Shown here in pieces: positions 26,392 to 34,115 of a stretch of 64,000 bases of DNA; positions within the stretch are counted from its first letter, which is position 1, and each line of letters starts with the position of its first letter. The notes below the pieces were generated by a model. It was not told where the DNA came from. It did not search any database and saw only the letters and a list, made by a program, of their open reading frames with translations. Location of the stretch: the NCBI RefSeq assembly GCF_025673445.1, contig NZ_JAOVQN010000004.1:62001-126000 (forward strand). Reading direction: 5' to 3'. The position numbers were made by a program, and so were the translations under genes. The stretch is from Ruegeria_B marisflavi (lineage in GTDB: Bacteria; Pseudomonadota; Alphaproteobacteria; Rhodobacterales; Rhodobacteraceae).

Positions 26392-26511
26392 AAATTTGCT
26401 CCGATCTCGTGATTTGTTGATCTGCAATGCAGCTGCCCTTATGCTGTGATGGCAAGGGATCGGCAAGAATTCCATGCAATTTTCGAAGGCAGAACAACAG
26501 GAACTGGCAGC

Positions 26512-27333
26512 GTGTTCAAATTCAGGCAGCATAATTCCCTTCTGAGCGGTGCCTTCACCATGGCCGAGCTCATTTTTCACAATGTTGTCCGCAGTGTGCG
26601 CCAGGGTCATTCCAACGCCTATGCCGCGATCGGCAAGAACATGATGCAAGTCTTGGTCTTTGTGCTGGTCTTCTACATGATGTTCTCGATCCTCGGCTTG
26701 CGTGGGTCGGCGATACGGGGCGACTTTCTGCTCTACATCATGTCGGGTATCTTTCTATTCATGGTCCATATTAAGACGGTCGGCGCTGTCGCTGGCGCCG
26801 AGGGGCCGAACAGCGCGATGATGAAACACGCGCCGATGAACACGATTGTGGCGATTTTGTCGGCGGCATTTGGCTCGCTCTATACCCAGTTGCTGACCTT
26901 AATCTTGATCCTCTTCGGCTATCACGTCGCGTTCAAACCGATCTATATCGACGATTGGGGTGGCGCTTTCGCCATGCTGATGCTGGCATGGTTCACCGGC
27001 TTTGCGGTAGGGTTGGTATTCCTTTCGATCAAGCCTTGGGCGCCAACAGTCGTCGGTGTGGCAACGACGATCTATCAGCGGGCCAACATGATAGCCTCGG
27101 GTAAGATGTTCGTGGCGAATACCCTACCGGGTTACATGCTTGCCATGTTCGACTGGAATCCACTTTTTCATGCCATCGACCAATGTCGCGGCTTCGTTTT
27201 CAAGAATTACTTCCCGCACAACAGTAATTGGCACTATTCGCTGTGGCTCGGTATCGTCCTGGTCATGATCGGGCTGATGGGCGAGTTCTATACCCGCCGC
27301 CATGTCTCGGCCAGCTGGTACGCGCGGCGATGA
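26512..27333 (+). CDS. ABC-2 type polysaccharide export permease (KpsM-like)
   Basis: A 273-residue inner-membrane permease with six hydrophobic segments (for example VLVFVLVFYMMFSILGL, FLLYIMSGIFLFMVH, LLTLILILFGYHVAF). Homologs in Rhodobacteraceae that I recall share MMKHAPMNTIV and NTLPGYMLAMFDWNPLFHAIDQ. Such permeases pair with a KpsT-type ATPase to export capsule or O-antigen. No ATPase gene is in the window. GTG 26512 is chosen because AGGA lies 9 bases upstream and the product begins FKFRQHNSLLS like homologs; ATG 26446 is an alternative. The stop overlaps the next gene in an ATGA. Confidence 0.8.
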   Translation: MFKFRQHNSLLSGAFTMAELIFHNVVRSVRQGHSNAYAAIGKNMMQVLVFVLVFYMMFSILGLRGSAIRGDFLLYIMSGIFLFMVHIKTVGAVAGAEGPNSAMMKHAPMNTIVAILSAAFGSLYTQLLTLILILFGYHVAFKPIYIDDWGGAFAMLMLAWFTGFAVGLVFLSIKPWAPTVVGVATTIYQRANMIASGKMFVANTLPGYMLAMFDWNPLFHAIDQCRGFVFKNYFPHNSNWHYSLWLGIVLVMIGLMGEFYTRRHVSASWYARR

Positions 27334-27920
27334 TCAGGGCGTTTGCGATACTGTTGGCGCTGATCGCGGCACCCACATTGCGGGCCGATCCTGTTCCGGC
27401 ATTGTTCGACGTCACGGGAGTGGCCGCCAACGATGTACTGAACCTGCGCGCCGAGCCGTCGGCCAGTTCCGAGAAACAGGGTGAACTGGCCGCCAATGCC
27501 ACCGGGGTCGAGGTGGTGGACCTGACCTTTGATGGCAAATGGGGGCGGGTGAACGCAGGCGAGATCGCCGGATGGGTCGCGATGCGCTATCTAACACGGC
27601 GCCCCGATCACCCAAGCCTCTGGCTAACCCCGCGTCTGGTCTGTTCCGGGACCGAGCCGTTCTGGTCACTGACCATCGACCAGGGGGTTTCCGCCCGGTT
27701 CGATCCGATGGCGGATCAGGCGCAGAGCATGCCTGCCGGTACCTTGAAACCGGGGGTTGCCGTGGTGAACCGGTTCATGATCGCACTGGGCGACAACCTG
27801 GCCATCATCCGGCAGGAACAATGCCATGACGGCATGTCGGATCGCGCCTATGGGCTGGAGATTTCCCTGGTGCTGGGCGACTCGCTCTATTCCGGCTGCT
27901 GTTCGCTGGTGGCGGATTAA
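27330..27920 (+). CDS. Exported SH3-domain protein
   Basis: A 196-residue protein with a signal peptide (MIRAFAILLALIAAPTLRA) and one bacterial SH3 domain (about residues 30-90; VLNLRAEPSASSEKQGEL and GKWGRVNAGEIAGWV). The remaining 100 residues contain CSGTEPFWSLTI and end CCSLVAD; this second part resembles COG3650-type membrane or secreted proteins of unknown role. Bacterial SH3 domains usually bind cell-wall peptides. Cysteine pairs suggest a disulfide in the periplasm. It is translationally coupled to the KpsM-like permease (ATGA) and overlaps alkB tail to tail by 4 bases. Confidence 0.75.
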   Translation: MIRAFAILLALIAAPTLRADPVPALFDVTGVAANDVLNLRAEPSASSEKQGELAANATGVEVVDLTFDGKWGRVNAGEIAGWVAMRYLTRRPDHPSLWLTPRLVCSGTEPFWSLTIDQGVSARFDPMADQAQSMPAGTLKPGVAVVNRFMIALGDNLAIIRQEQCHDGMSDRAYGLEISLVLGDSLYSGCCSLVAD

Positions 27921-28519
27921 ACCGCGACCCGCAGCGTCAGGTTGATCCGCCCGCCCTTGGGCAGCAACCGGGATGAGCCGAACCGGATCCGGTCGATCCC
28001 GTGATAGACCAGCCGCGCCGGTCCCCCCATCACCACCACGTCGCCAGAGTTCAGCCAGACCGATTCCGTCTTGCCGCCCCGCACCGTGTCACCGATGCGG
28101 AACAGCGCATCGTCGCCCAGCGAAACCGACACCACCGGCCAGGAAAAATCCGCCTCGTCCCGATCCTGGTGCAGGCCCATCTTGGCGCCCTCGCCATAAT
28201 AGTTGATCAGGCAGCAATCGGGCGTCCGGCCGTGTCCCGTGACGTCACGCCAGATGTCCAGAACCGGATCGGGGATCGCTGGCCATGCACTGCCGCGCGG
28301 ATGTGTCGGCTGATAGCGATAGCCACCCTTGTCCGACACCCAGCCCAAACCCCCGGCCGAGGTCATCCGCACCGACATCGCCTTGCCATTGGCCGTCACC
28401 GGCGAAAACAGCGGTGCCGCCTTCAGCACCGGGCGCAGGGCGTCGATCAGCCGGACCTGGGCCGGGCCGTCCAGCGCGCCCTTGCGGATCTCGACGCCGC
28501 GCACCATCAGCCTTGTCAT
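27917..28519 (-). CDS. alkB: AlkB-type alpha-ketoglutarate-dependent dioxygenase
   Basis: A 200-residue Fe(II)/2-oxoglutarate dioxygenase. The iron ligands are visible as HQD in MGLHQDRDEADF and the distal His in YHGIDRIRFG; the 2-oxoglutarate-binding arginines lie in GGRINLTLRV. The segment YRYQPTHPRG and CCLINYYGEGAKMG are typical for AlkB. It repairs 1-methyladenine and 3-methylcytosine in DNA by oxidative demethylation. No ada gene is adjacent, so SOS or Ada control cannot be inferred. It is divergent from dnaK across a 210-base spacer. Confidence 0.88.
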   Translation of the reverse strand: MTRLMVRGVEIRKGALDGPAQVRLIDALRPVLKAAPLFSPVTANGKAMSVRMTSAGGLGWVSDKGGYRYQPTHPRGSAWPAIPDPVLDIWRDVTGHGRTPDCCLINYYGEGAKMGLHQDRDEADFSWPVVSVSLGDDALFRIGDTVRGGKTESVWLNSGDVVVMGGPARLVYHGIDRIRFGSSRLLPKGGRINLTLRVAV

Positions 28520-28591
28520 TCAACCCGGTCCTTCCTTGACGCAGCCTTGCCAAAAACCACGCAGATTCCCGAAAACCTGCAATTCAGCATG

Positions 28592-28620
28592 CTTGCAGCC
28601 CCTGTTTTCGCCCCCTATAT
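28592..28620 (+). promoter_or_regulatory. RpoH-type heat-shock promoter for dnaK
   Basis: CTTGCA at 28592-28597 and CCTATAT at 28614-28620 match the alphaproteobacterial sigma-32 pattern (CTTG then CYTATNT at about 17 bases). It lies 110 bases upstream of the dnaK ATG. No CIRCE inverted repeat is visible. A start site has not been mapped, so this is a sequence-pattern call. Confidence 0.55.
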
Positions 28621-28729
28621 ACGCCGAGACGCGCTGTGGTGTAGTGCCATTGCGCAAACAGATCGGGGCCGGAATGCCAAAACGGGTTCGGGTTTCGAGC
28701 CATCGCCTTGAAGAGAAAGGGATCGAACA

Positions 28730-30643
28730 ATGGGAAAAGTAATCGGTATTGACCTTGGCACCACCAACTCGTGCGTTGCCATCATGGACGGCGCCCAGCC
28801 GAAGGTCATCGAAAACGCCGAAGGGGCACGCACCACGCCCTCGATCGTCGCCTTCACCGAAGACGAGCGACTGGTCGGGCAGCCGGCAAAACGCCAGGCG
28901 GTCACCAACCCCTCGAACACCATCTTTGGTGTCAAGCGCCTGATCGGCCGCCGCGTCGATGACGCCGAGGTCACCAAGGACAAGAAAATGGTGCCGTTCA
29001 ACATCGTGAACGGCGGCAATGGCGACGCCTGGGTCGAAGCCCGGGACGAGAAATATTCGCCCTCGCAAATCTCGGCCTTCATCCTTGGAAAGATGAAGGA
29101 AACCGCGGAATCCTACCTGGGCGAGGACGTGACCCAGGCCGTGATCACCGTGCCCGCCTATTTCAACGACGCCCAGCGTCAGGCCACCAAGGATGCAGGC
29201 AAGATCGCCGGTCTCGAAGTGCTGCGGATCATCAACGAACCGACTGCCGCCGCGCTCGCCTATGGCCTGGACAAGAAGAACAGCCAGACCATCGCGGTCT
29301 ATGACCTTGGCGGCGGTACCTTCGACGTTACCATTCTGGAAATCGACGACGGTCTGTTCGAGGTCAAATCGACCAACGGCGACACCTTCCTGGGTGGCGA
29401 AGACTTCGACATGCGCATCGTCAACTACCTCGCCGAGGAGTTCAACAAAGAGCATGGCGTCGACCTCAGCAAGGACAAGATGGCGCTTCAGCGCCTGAAG
29501 GAAGCCGCCGAAAAGGCAAAGATCGAGCTTTCCTCGACCACCCAGACCGAGATCAACCAGCCGTTCATCTCGATGGGCGCCAACGGCCAGCCGCTGCACA
29601 TGGTCATGAAACTGACCCGCGCCAAGCTGGAAAGCCTAGTGGGCGACCTGATCAAGAAGTCGATGGACCCCTGCAAGGCCGCGCTCAAGGATGCCGGCAT
29701 CTCGGCCTCCGACGTTGACGAGGTGGTCCTGGTCGGCGGTATGACCCGCATGCCCAAGGTCATCGAGGAAGTGACCAAGTTCTTCGGCAAGGAGCCGCAC
29801 AAGGGTGTAAACCCGGACGAGGTTGTCGCCATGGGTGCCGCCATTCAGGCCGGCGTTCTGCAAGGCGACGTCAAGGATGTGGTCCTGCTCGACGTGACCC
29901 CGCTGTCGCTGGGCATCGAAACCCTGGGCGGCGTGTTCACCCGCCTGATCGACCGCAACACCACGATCCCGACCAAGAAGTCTCAGGTCTTCTCGACCGC
30001 CGAGGACAATCAGAACGCGGTGACCATCCGCGTGTTCCAGGGCGAGCGTGAAATGGCCGCCGACAACAAGATCCTGGGCCAGTTCAATCTCGAAGACATC
30101 CCGCCCGCACCGCGCGGCATGCCTCAGATCGAGGTGACATTCGACATCGACGCCAACGGCATCGTGTCGGTCTCGGCCAAGGACAAGGGCACCGGCAAAG
30201 AGCACAAGATCACCATCCAGGCGTCGGGCGGTCTCTCGGACGAGGACATCGAAAAGATGGTCAAGGACGCCGAGGACAACGCCGAAGCCGACAAGGCGCG
30301 CAAGTCGCTGGTCGAGGCGCGCAACCAGGCCGAAAGCCTCATCCATTCGACCGAGAAATCGGTCGAAGAGCATGGCGACAAGGTCGACCCGACCACCGTC
30401 GAGGCGATCGAACTGGCCATTGCCGCGCTCAAGGACGACCTTGAAAAAGACGGCATCAGCGCCGAAAAGATCAAGTCGGGCATCCAGAACGTGACCGAAG
30501 CGGCGATGAAGCTGGGCGAGGCGATCTACAAGGCACAAGCCGAAGGCGGCAATGACGAGCCGGCGGCGGCCGATGCCGAAGGACGCGACGAGGACATCGT
30601 CGACGCCGATTTCGAAGATCTCGGCGAAGACAAGCGCAAGTAA
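28730..30643 (+). CDS. dnaK: Molecular chaperone DnaK (Hsp70)
   Basis: A 637-residue Hsp70. The N-terminal ATPase has GIDLGTTNSC, the segment IINEPTAAALAYGLD and the loop VYDLGGGTFDVTILE; the substrate-binding domain begins near VLLDVTPLSLGIET. The C-terminal tail is acidic and ends EDLGEDKRK, in place of the EEVKD-like end of E. coli. It folds and rescues proteins with DnaJ and GrpE in the cytoplasm. dnaJ follows 76 bases later across a perfect 11-bp hairpin. Length and motifs are normal. Confidence 0.97.
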   Translation: MGKVIGIDLGTTNSCVAIMDGAQPKVIENAEGARTTPSIVAFTEDERLVGQPAKRQAVTNPSNTIFGVKRLIGRRVDDAEVTKDKKMVPFNIVNGGNGDAWVEARDEKYSPSQISAFILGKMKETAESYLGEDVTQAVITVPAYFNDAQRQATKDAGKIAGLEVLRIINEPTAAALAYGLDKKNSQTIAVYDLGGGTFDVTILEIDDGLFEVKSTNGDTFLGGEDFDMRIVNYLAEEFNKEHGVDLSKDKMALQRLKEAAEKAKIELSSTTQTEINQPFISMGANGQPLHMVMKLTRAKLESLVGDLIKKSMDPCKAALKDAGISASDVDEVVLVGGMTRMPKVIEEVTKFFGKEPHKGVNPDEVVAMGAAIQAGVLQGDVKDVVLLDVTPLSLGIETLGGVFTRLIDRNTTIPTKKSQVFSTAEDNQNAVTIRVFQGEREMAADNKILGQFNLEDIPPAPRGMPQIEVTFDIDANGIVSVSAKDKGTGKEHKITIQASGGLSDEDIEKMVKDAEDNAEADKARKSLVEARNQAESLIHSTEKSVEEHGDKVDPTTVEAIELAIAALKDDLEKDGISAEKIKSGIQNVTEAAMKLGEAIYKAQAEGGNDEPAAADAEGRDEDIVDADFEDLGEDKRK

Positions 30644-30663
30644 CCGGTCATCCGGGCCAGAAC

Positions 30664-30691
30664 GGGCCGGTCCGTTCAACCGGACCGGCCC
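30664..30691 (+). terminator. Perfect hairpin between dnaK and dnaJ
   Basis: GGGCCGGTCCG (30664-30674) and CGGACCGGCCC (30681-30691) form an 11-bp perfect stem with a 6-base loop. No T-tract follows (GCATTCGTT), so it is not a complete intrinsic terminator. It may reduce read-through or protect the 3' end of dnaK mRNA, giving more DnaK than DnaJ. Confidence 0.6.
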
Positions 30692-30719
30692 GCATTCGTT
30701 GAGGCAGAAGGAAAATCGG

Positions 30720-31868
30720 ATGTCAAAACGCGACTATTACGACGTGCTCGGTGTGTCCAAGGGCGCGTCGGCGGACGAGATCAAGAAGGCCTTCCGCACC
30801 AAGGCCAAGGAACTGCACCCCGACCGCAACAAGGACAATCCCGAGGCCGAGGCCAAGTTCAAGGAAGCGAACGAGGCTTACGACATTCTCAAGGACGCCG
30901 ACAAAAAGGCAGCCTATGACCGGTTCGGCCATGCCGCGTTCGAAAACGGCACCGGTGCGGGTGCACGGCCCGGTGGCGGTTTCGGCGGCGGCGATTTCTC
31001 CAGCGCGTTTTCGGACGTGTTCGAGGATCTGTTCGGCGATTTCATGGGCCAGCGCGGTGGCGCTGGCGGCGGGCGCCGCGCCGCGCGCGGCTCGGACCTG
31101 CGATATAATCTGCGGGTCACACTCGAGGATTCCTTCTCGGGCATGCAAAAAACCATCAACGTGCCCACCGCCGTCAGCTGTTCGGCCTGCGAAGGGACCG
31201 GCGCCGAAGGCGGGGTTGAGCCTACCACCTGCCCGACCTGTTCGGGCATGGGCAAGGTGCGGGCGCAACAGGGGTTCTTTACCGTTGAACGCACCTGTCC
31301 CACCTGTTCCGGCCTGGGTCAGATCATCAAGAACCCGTGCAAATCCTGCCGCGGCGCAGGCCGGGTCGAAAAGGACCGCTCGCTCAGCGTGAACATTCCC
31401 GCAGGCGTCGAAACCGGTACCCGCATCCGCCTGGCCGGTGAGGGCGAGGCCGGGATGCGCGGCGGTCCGCCGGGCGATCTCTATATCTTTGTCGAGGTGA
31501 CCAAGCACGACCTGTTCGAACGCGACGGCGTGAACCTCTATTGCCGGGTGCCGGTCAGCATGGCCAAGGCGGCGCTGGGCGGCGCCATCGAGGTGCCGAC
31601 CATCGACGGCGGCCGTGGCCGGGTGCAGGTGCCCGCAGGCAGCCAATCGGGCCGTCAGATGCGCCTGCGCGGCAAGGGCATGCCCGCCCTGCGCGGCGGC
31701 GGTATCGGCGACATGTTCATCGAACTGGCGGTGGAAACCCCCGTCAACCTGACCAGCAAGCAAAAGGACCTGCTGCGCGAGTTCGAGGAGTTGAGCGAGG
31801 ATAACAATCCCGAGACCAAGAGCTTCTTTTCCTCGGTCAAGTCGTTCTGGGATGGGATGAAAGGCTAG
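30720..31868 (+). CDS. dnaJ: Co-chaperone DnaJ (Hsp40)
   Basis: A 382-residue class I DnaJ. The J domain (MSKRDYYDVLG to about residue 70) includes HPDRN with the HPD triad that triggers DnaK ATPase. A Gly-rich stretch follows (GAGARPGGGFGGGDF), then four zinc-binding repeats: CSACEGTG, CPTCSGMG, CPTCSGLG and CKSCRGAG, and two C-terminal substrate-binding beta domains. The ATG at 30720 is fixed by the conserved J domain. The stop codon TAG contributes the first G of repeat copy B. Confidence 0.97.
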   Translation: MSKRDYYDVLGVSKGASADEIKKAFRTKAKELHPDRNKDNPEAEAKFKEANEAYDILKDADKKAAYDRFGHAAFENGTGAGARPGGGFGGGDFSSAFSDVFEDLFGDFMGQRGGAGGGRRAARGSDLRYNLRVTLEDSFSGMQKTINVPTAVSCSACEGTGAEGGVEPTTCPTCSGMGKVRAQQGFFTVERTCPTCSGLGQIIKNPCKSCRGAGRVEKDRSLSVNIPAGVETGTRIRLAGEGEAGMRGGPPGDLYIFVEVTKHDLFERDGVNLYCRVPVSMAKAALGGAIEVPTIDGGRGRVQVPAGSQSGRQMRLRGKGMPALRGGGIGDMFIELAVETPVNLTSKQKDLLREFEELSEDNNPETKSFFSSVKSFWDGMKG

Positions 31869-31927
31869 GGGGCGCTGCCCCCGTCGCCTGACGGCGACTC
31901 CCCCGGAGTATTTTCAGCGAAATGAAG
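31868..31927 (+). repeat. Extragenic palindromic repeat, copy B
   Basis: GGGGG-CGCTG-CCCCC (31868-31882) is followed at once by hairpin GTCGCC-TGAC-GGCGAC (31883-31898), then CCCCCGGAGTATTTT and a purine-rich AATGAAG end. The first G is the last base of the dnaJ stop codon TAG. Copy C behind radC starts in the same way. The second CCCCC can compete with the first for the same GGGGG arm. Confidence 0.75.
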
Positions 31928-31932
31928 ACAAG

Positions 31933-31962
31933 GGCGGGCGCCATACGGTGCTCGCCTTTTTT
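31933..31962 (+). terminator. Intrinsic terminator of the dnaK-dnaJ operon
   Basis: GGCGGGCGCC (31933-31942) pairs with GGTGCTCGCC (31947-31956) over 10 bp including two G-U pairs, loop ATAC, followed by six T residues. It separates dnaJ from the TPP riboswitch that begins 50 bases later. Confidence 0.85.
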
Positions 31963-32012
31963 GTAACGATTCGCTCTTGATTGTCGTCGCGTCACCTGAG
32001 ATTGTCCGGCCA

Positions 32013-32100
32013 ACCGTTGGGGTGCCCTGTGTGGGGCTGAGAGGCGCGATTGCGTCAACCCATCGAACCTGATCCGGGCAATACCGGCGTAGGGAACGGT
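32013..32100 (+). promoter_or_regulatory. TPP riboswitch (thi box)
   Basis: The P1 stem pairs ACCGTT (32013-32018) with AACGGT (32095-32100). The conserved cores are present in order: GGGGTGCC, GGCTGAGAG, ACCC..GAACCTGATC, and the terminal CGGCGTAGGGAA. The aptamer lies 57 bases upstream of thiD. With TPP bound, riboswitches of this kind usually hide the ribosome site in Gram-negative bacteria; GGAG of thiD lies 45 bases downstream of P1. It is expected to switch off the whole operon when thiamine diphosphate is ample. Confidence 0.93.
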
Positions 32101-32156
32101 CTCGCACTTTCGGACGTTTTCCATGCCCCCGTTGCCCCCGAACCGGAGTGACGGAT

Positions 32157-32960
32157 ATGACGGCGATTGCCCTGACGATTGCGGGGTCCGACAGCGGCGG
32201 CGGCGCGGGCATCCAGGCCGACCTCAAGACGATGTCGGCGCTGGGCGTCTATGGTGCCTCGGTCATCACGGCGGTGACCGCGCAGAACACACGCGCGGTG
32301 ACGTCGGTACACGGCATCCCGGCGCAGGTGATCCGGGCACAGATCGACGCGGTTCTGGACGATCTTAACGTGAAGGCGATCAAGATCGGCATGCTGGCGA
32401 CGCCCGAGATCATCAGCACCGTGGCCGATGCTATCGCCGGGTTTGACGGGCCCATCGTGCTGGACCCGGTGATGGTGGCGAAATCAGGCGATGCGCTTTT
32501 GGCCGAGGCGGCGGTGGCCAACCTGCGTGACCGGCTCTTGCCGCGCGCAACCCTGCTGACGCCGAACCTGCCCGAGGCCGCGCGCCTGTTGCGGGTCGCG
32601 GATGCCGACAGCCCGGATGACATGGTCGCTCAGGCCCAGGCGTTGCTCGCCCTGGGCGCGGGCGCCGTTCTGATGAAGGGCGGTCATGGCCGGGGCACGG
32701 TGTGCCATGATCTGCTGGTGACACCTGCGGGCGTGCGGGCCGAGCTTACCGCGCCGCGCCGGGCAACGAAGAACACCCATGGCACCGGATGCACGCTCAG
32801 TTCGGCGATCGCCGCCGGTCTGGCCAAGGGTCTGCCGCTGAAATGCGCGGTGCAAGAGGCGCATACCTATCTGCAAGGCGCGATAATCGCTGCCGACGAT
32901 CTGCAAGTGGGCCACGGCCACGGCCCGGTGCATCATTTCCATCGGGTCCGGCCCGCATGA
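32157..32960 (+). CDS. thiD: Hydroxymethylpyrimidine/phosphomethylpyrimidine kinase
   Basis: A 267-residue ThiD of the ribokinase fold. ALTIAGSDSGGGAGIQADLK at the start is the substrate-binding signature, VLDPVMVAKSG the central loop, and NTHGTGCTLSSAIAAGLAKG the anion hole with the catalytic residues. It phosphorylates HMP twice to HMP-PP, the pyrimidine precursor of thiamine. ATG 32157 is chosen because GGAG lies 8 bases upstream; a GTG at 32148 is in frame but overlaps that site. First gene behind the TPP riboswitch; its stop overlaps the thiO start in an ATGA. Confidence 0.93.
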   Translation: MTAIALTIAGSDSGGGAGIQADLKTMSALGVYGASVITAVTAQNTRAVTSVHGIPAQVIRAQIDAVLDDLNVKAIKIGMLATPEIISTVADAIAGFDGPIVLDPVMVAKSGDALLAEAAVANLRDRLLPRATLLTPNLPEAARLLRVADADSPDDMVAQAQALLALGAGAVLMKGGHGRGTVCHDLLVTPAGVRAELTAPRRATKNTHGTGCTLSSAIAAGLAKGLPLKCAVQEAHTYLQGAIIAADDLQVGHGHGPVHHFHRVRPA

Positions 32961-33934
32961 CGCTTTGGTCGGTCATAGGCGCGGGCGTTGCCGGCCTGGC
33001 GGTAGCGACCGAACTGGTCGCGCGCGGCGCACAGGTGCAGGTGTTCGACCCCTCCGGCCCGCCTGGCCCGCATGGGTGCAGCTGGTGGGCGGGCGGCATG
33101 CTGGCGCCCTGGTGCGAGTATGAAAACGCCGAAGAACCGGTGTTGCGCCTGGGTCAGCAGGCCATCGCCTGGTGGGCGAAGCACACAACGGTCACCCGGC
33201 GCGGCACGCTCGTGGTCGCCAACCCGCGCGACCTGGCGGACCTGCGCCGCTTTGCCCGCCGGACCGAAGGGTTTGCCGAGGTCAATCGCGCCGAAATTAC
33301 TGAGTTAGAGCCTGATCTCACTGCCTTCTCAAAGGGTCTCCATTTCCCAGACGAGGCGCATCTGGACCCGCGTCGCGCGCTCTCGGACCTTTATCGCGGC
33401 CTCATCGACAAGGGGGCTGCGTTTCACCGCAAACCCGCCCCCGCCGGGCTGGAGAATGCCATCGACTGTCGTGGCCTGCACGCGCGCGAGGTGCTGCACG
33501 ACCTGCGCGGCGTCAAGGGAGAGATGCTGGTCATCCGCGCGCCGGATGTGGCTCTAACACGGCCCGTTCGTCTGTTGCACCCGCGCATGCCGCTTTACGT
33601 CGTACCGCGCAGCGACCATGTCTACATGCTGGGCGCGACGATGATCGAGAGCGAGGACAGCGGCCGTATCACCGCGCGCTCGATGCTGGAACTCCTTAGC
33701 GCCGCCTATGCCCTGAACCCCGCCTTTGGCGAGGCCGAGGTGCTGGAAATCGGCGTCGATCTGCGCCCGGCCTTTCCCGACAACCTGCCGCGCATCCGGC
33801 GGTTGGGGCGGGTAATCTATGCCAATGGCCTCTATCGCCACGGTTATCTTCTGGCGCCCGCGCTGGCGCAGGGGGTCGCGGATCTGGCGCTCAGCAACAC
33901 ACATACGGAGTTGGTCGATGAAGATCGTGCTTAA
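32957..33934 (+). CDS. thiO: Glycine oxidase ThiO
   Basis: A 325-residue FAD-dependent D-amino acid oxidase-like enzyme. VIGAGVAGLAVATELVARG is the dinucleotide-binding motif, and RRLGRVIYANGLYRHGYLLAPALA is the C-terminal FAD-domain end, given here as VIYANGLYRHGYLLAPA. In aerobic thiamine synthesis it makes iminoglycine (dehydroglycine) from glycine for the thiazole ring. The protein is 40-50 residues shorter than the Bacillus enzyme. Coupled to thiD (ATGA overlap), and its 3' end overlaps the thiS start by 17 bases. Confidence 0.85.
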   Translation: MTLWSVIGAGVAGLAVATELVARGAQVQVFDPSGPPGPHGCSWWAGGMLAPWCEYENAEEPVLRLGQQAIAWWAKHTTVTRRGTLVVANPRDLADLRRFARRTEGFAEVNRAEITELEPDLTAFSKGLHFPDEAHLDPRRALSDLYRGLIDKGAAFHRKPAPAGLENAIDCRGLHAREVLHDLRGVKGEMLVIRAPDVALTRPVRLLHPRMPLYVVPRSDHVYMLGATMIESEDSGRITARSMLELLSAAYALNPAFGEAEVLEIGVDLRPAFPDNLPRIRRLGRVIYANGLYRHGYLLAPALAQGVADLALSNTHTELVDEDRA

Positions 33935-34112
33935 TGGCGAGCCGCGCGAGGTCGAGTCCGAAACCCTTTCCGCACTGCTGGTCGAATGCGGCCTGTCAGG
34001 CCGCGTTGCTACTGCGGTGAACGAAAGCTTTGTGCCCTCGTCCCTGCGCGGCGCGCATCGGCTCCACGATGGCGACCGGGTCGAGGTGCTCGCCCCGATG
34101 CAGGGGGGCTGA
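33918..34112 (+). CDS. thiS: Sulfur carrier protein ThiS
   Basis: A 64-residue ubiquitin-fold sulfur carrier that ends MQGG; the C-terminal Gly-Gly is adenylated by ThiF and then made into a thiocarboxylate that donates sulfur to the thiazole ring. It begins MKIVLNGEPREVES, as usual. The start lies 17 bases within the end of thiO. Length is normal, and the thiG gene follows after 3 bases. Confidence 0.92.
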   Translation: MKIVLNGEPREVESETLSALLVECGLSGRVATAVNESFVPSSLRGAHRLHDGDRVEVLAPMQGG

Positions 34113-34115
34113 GAC

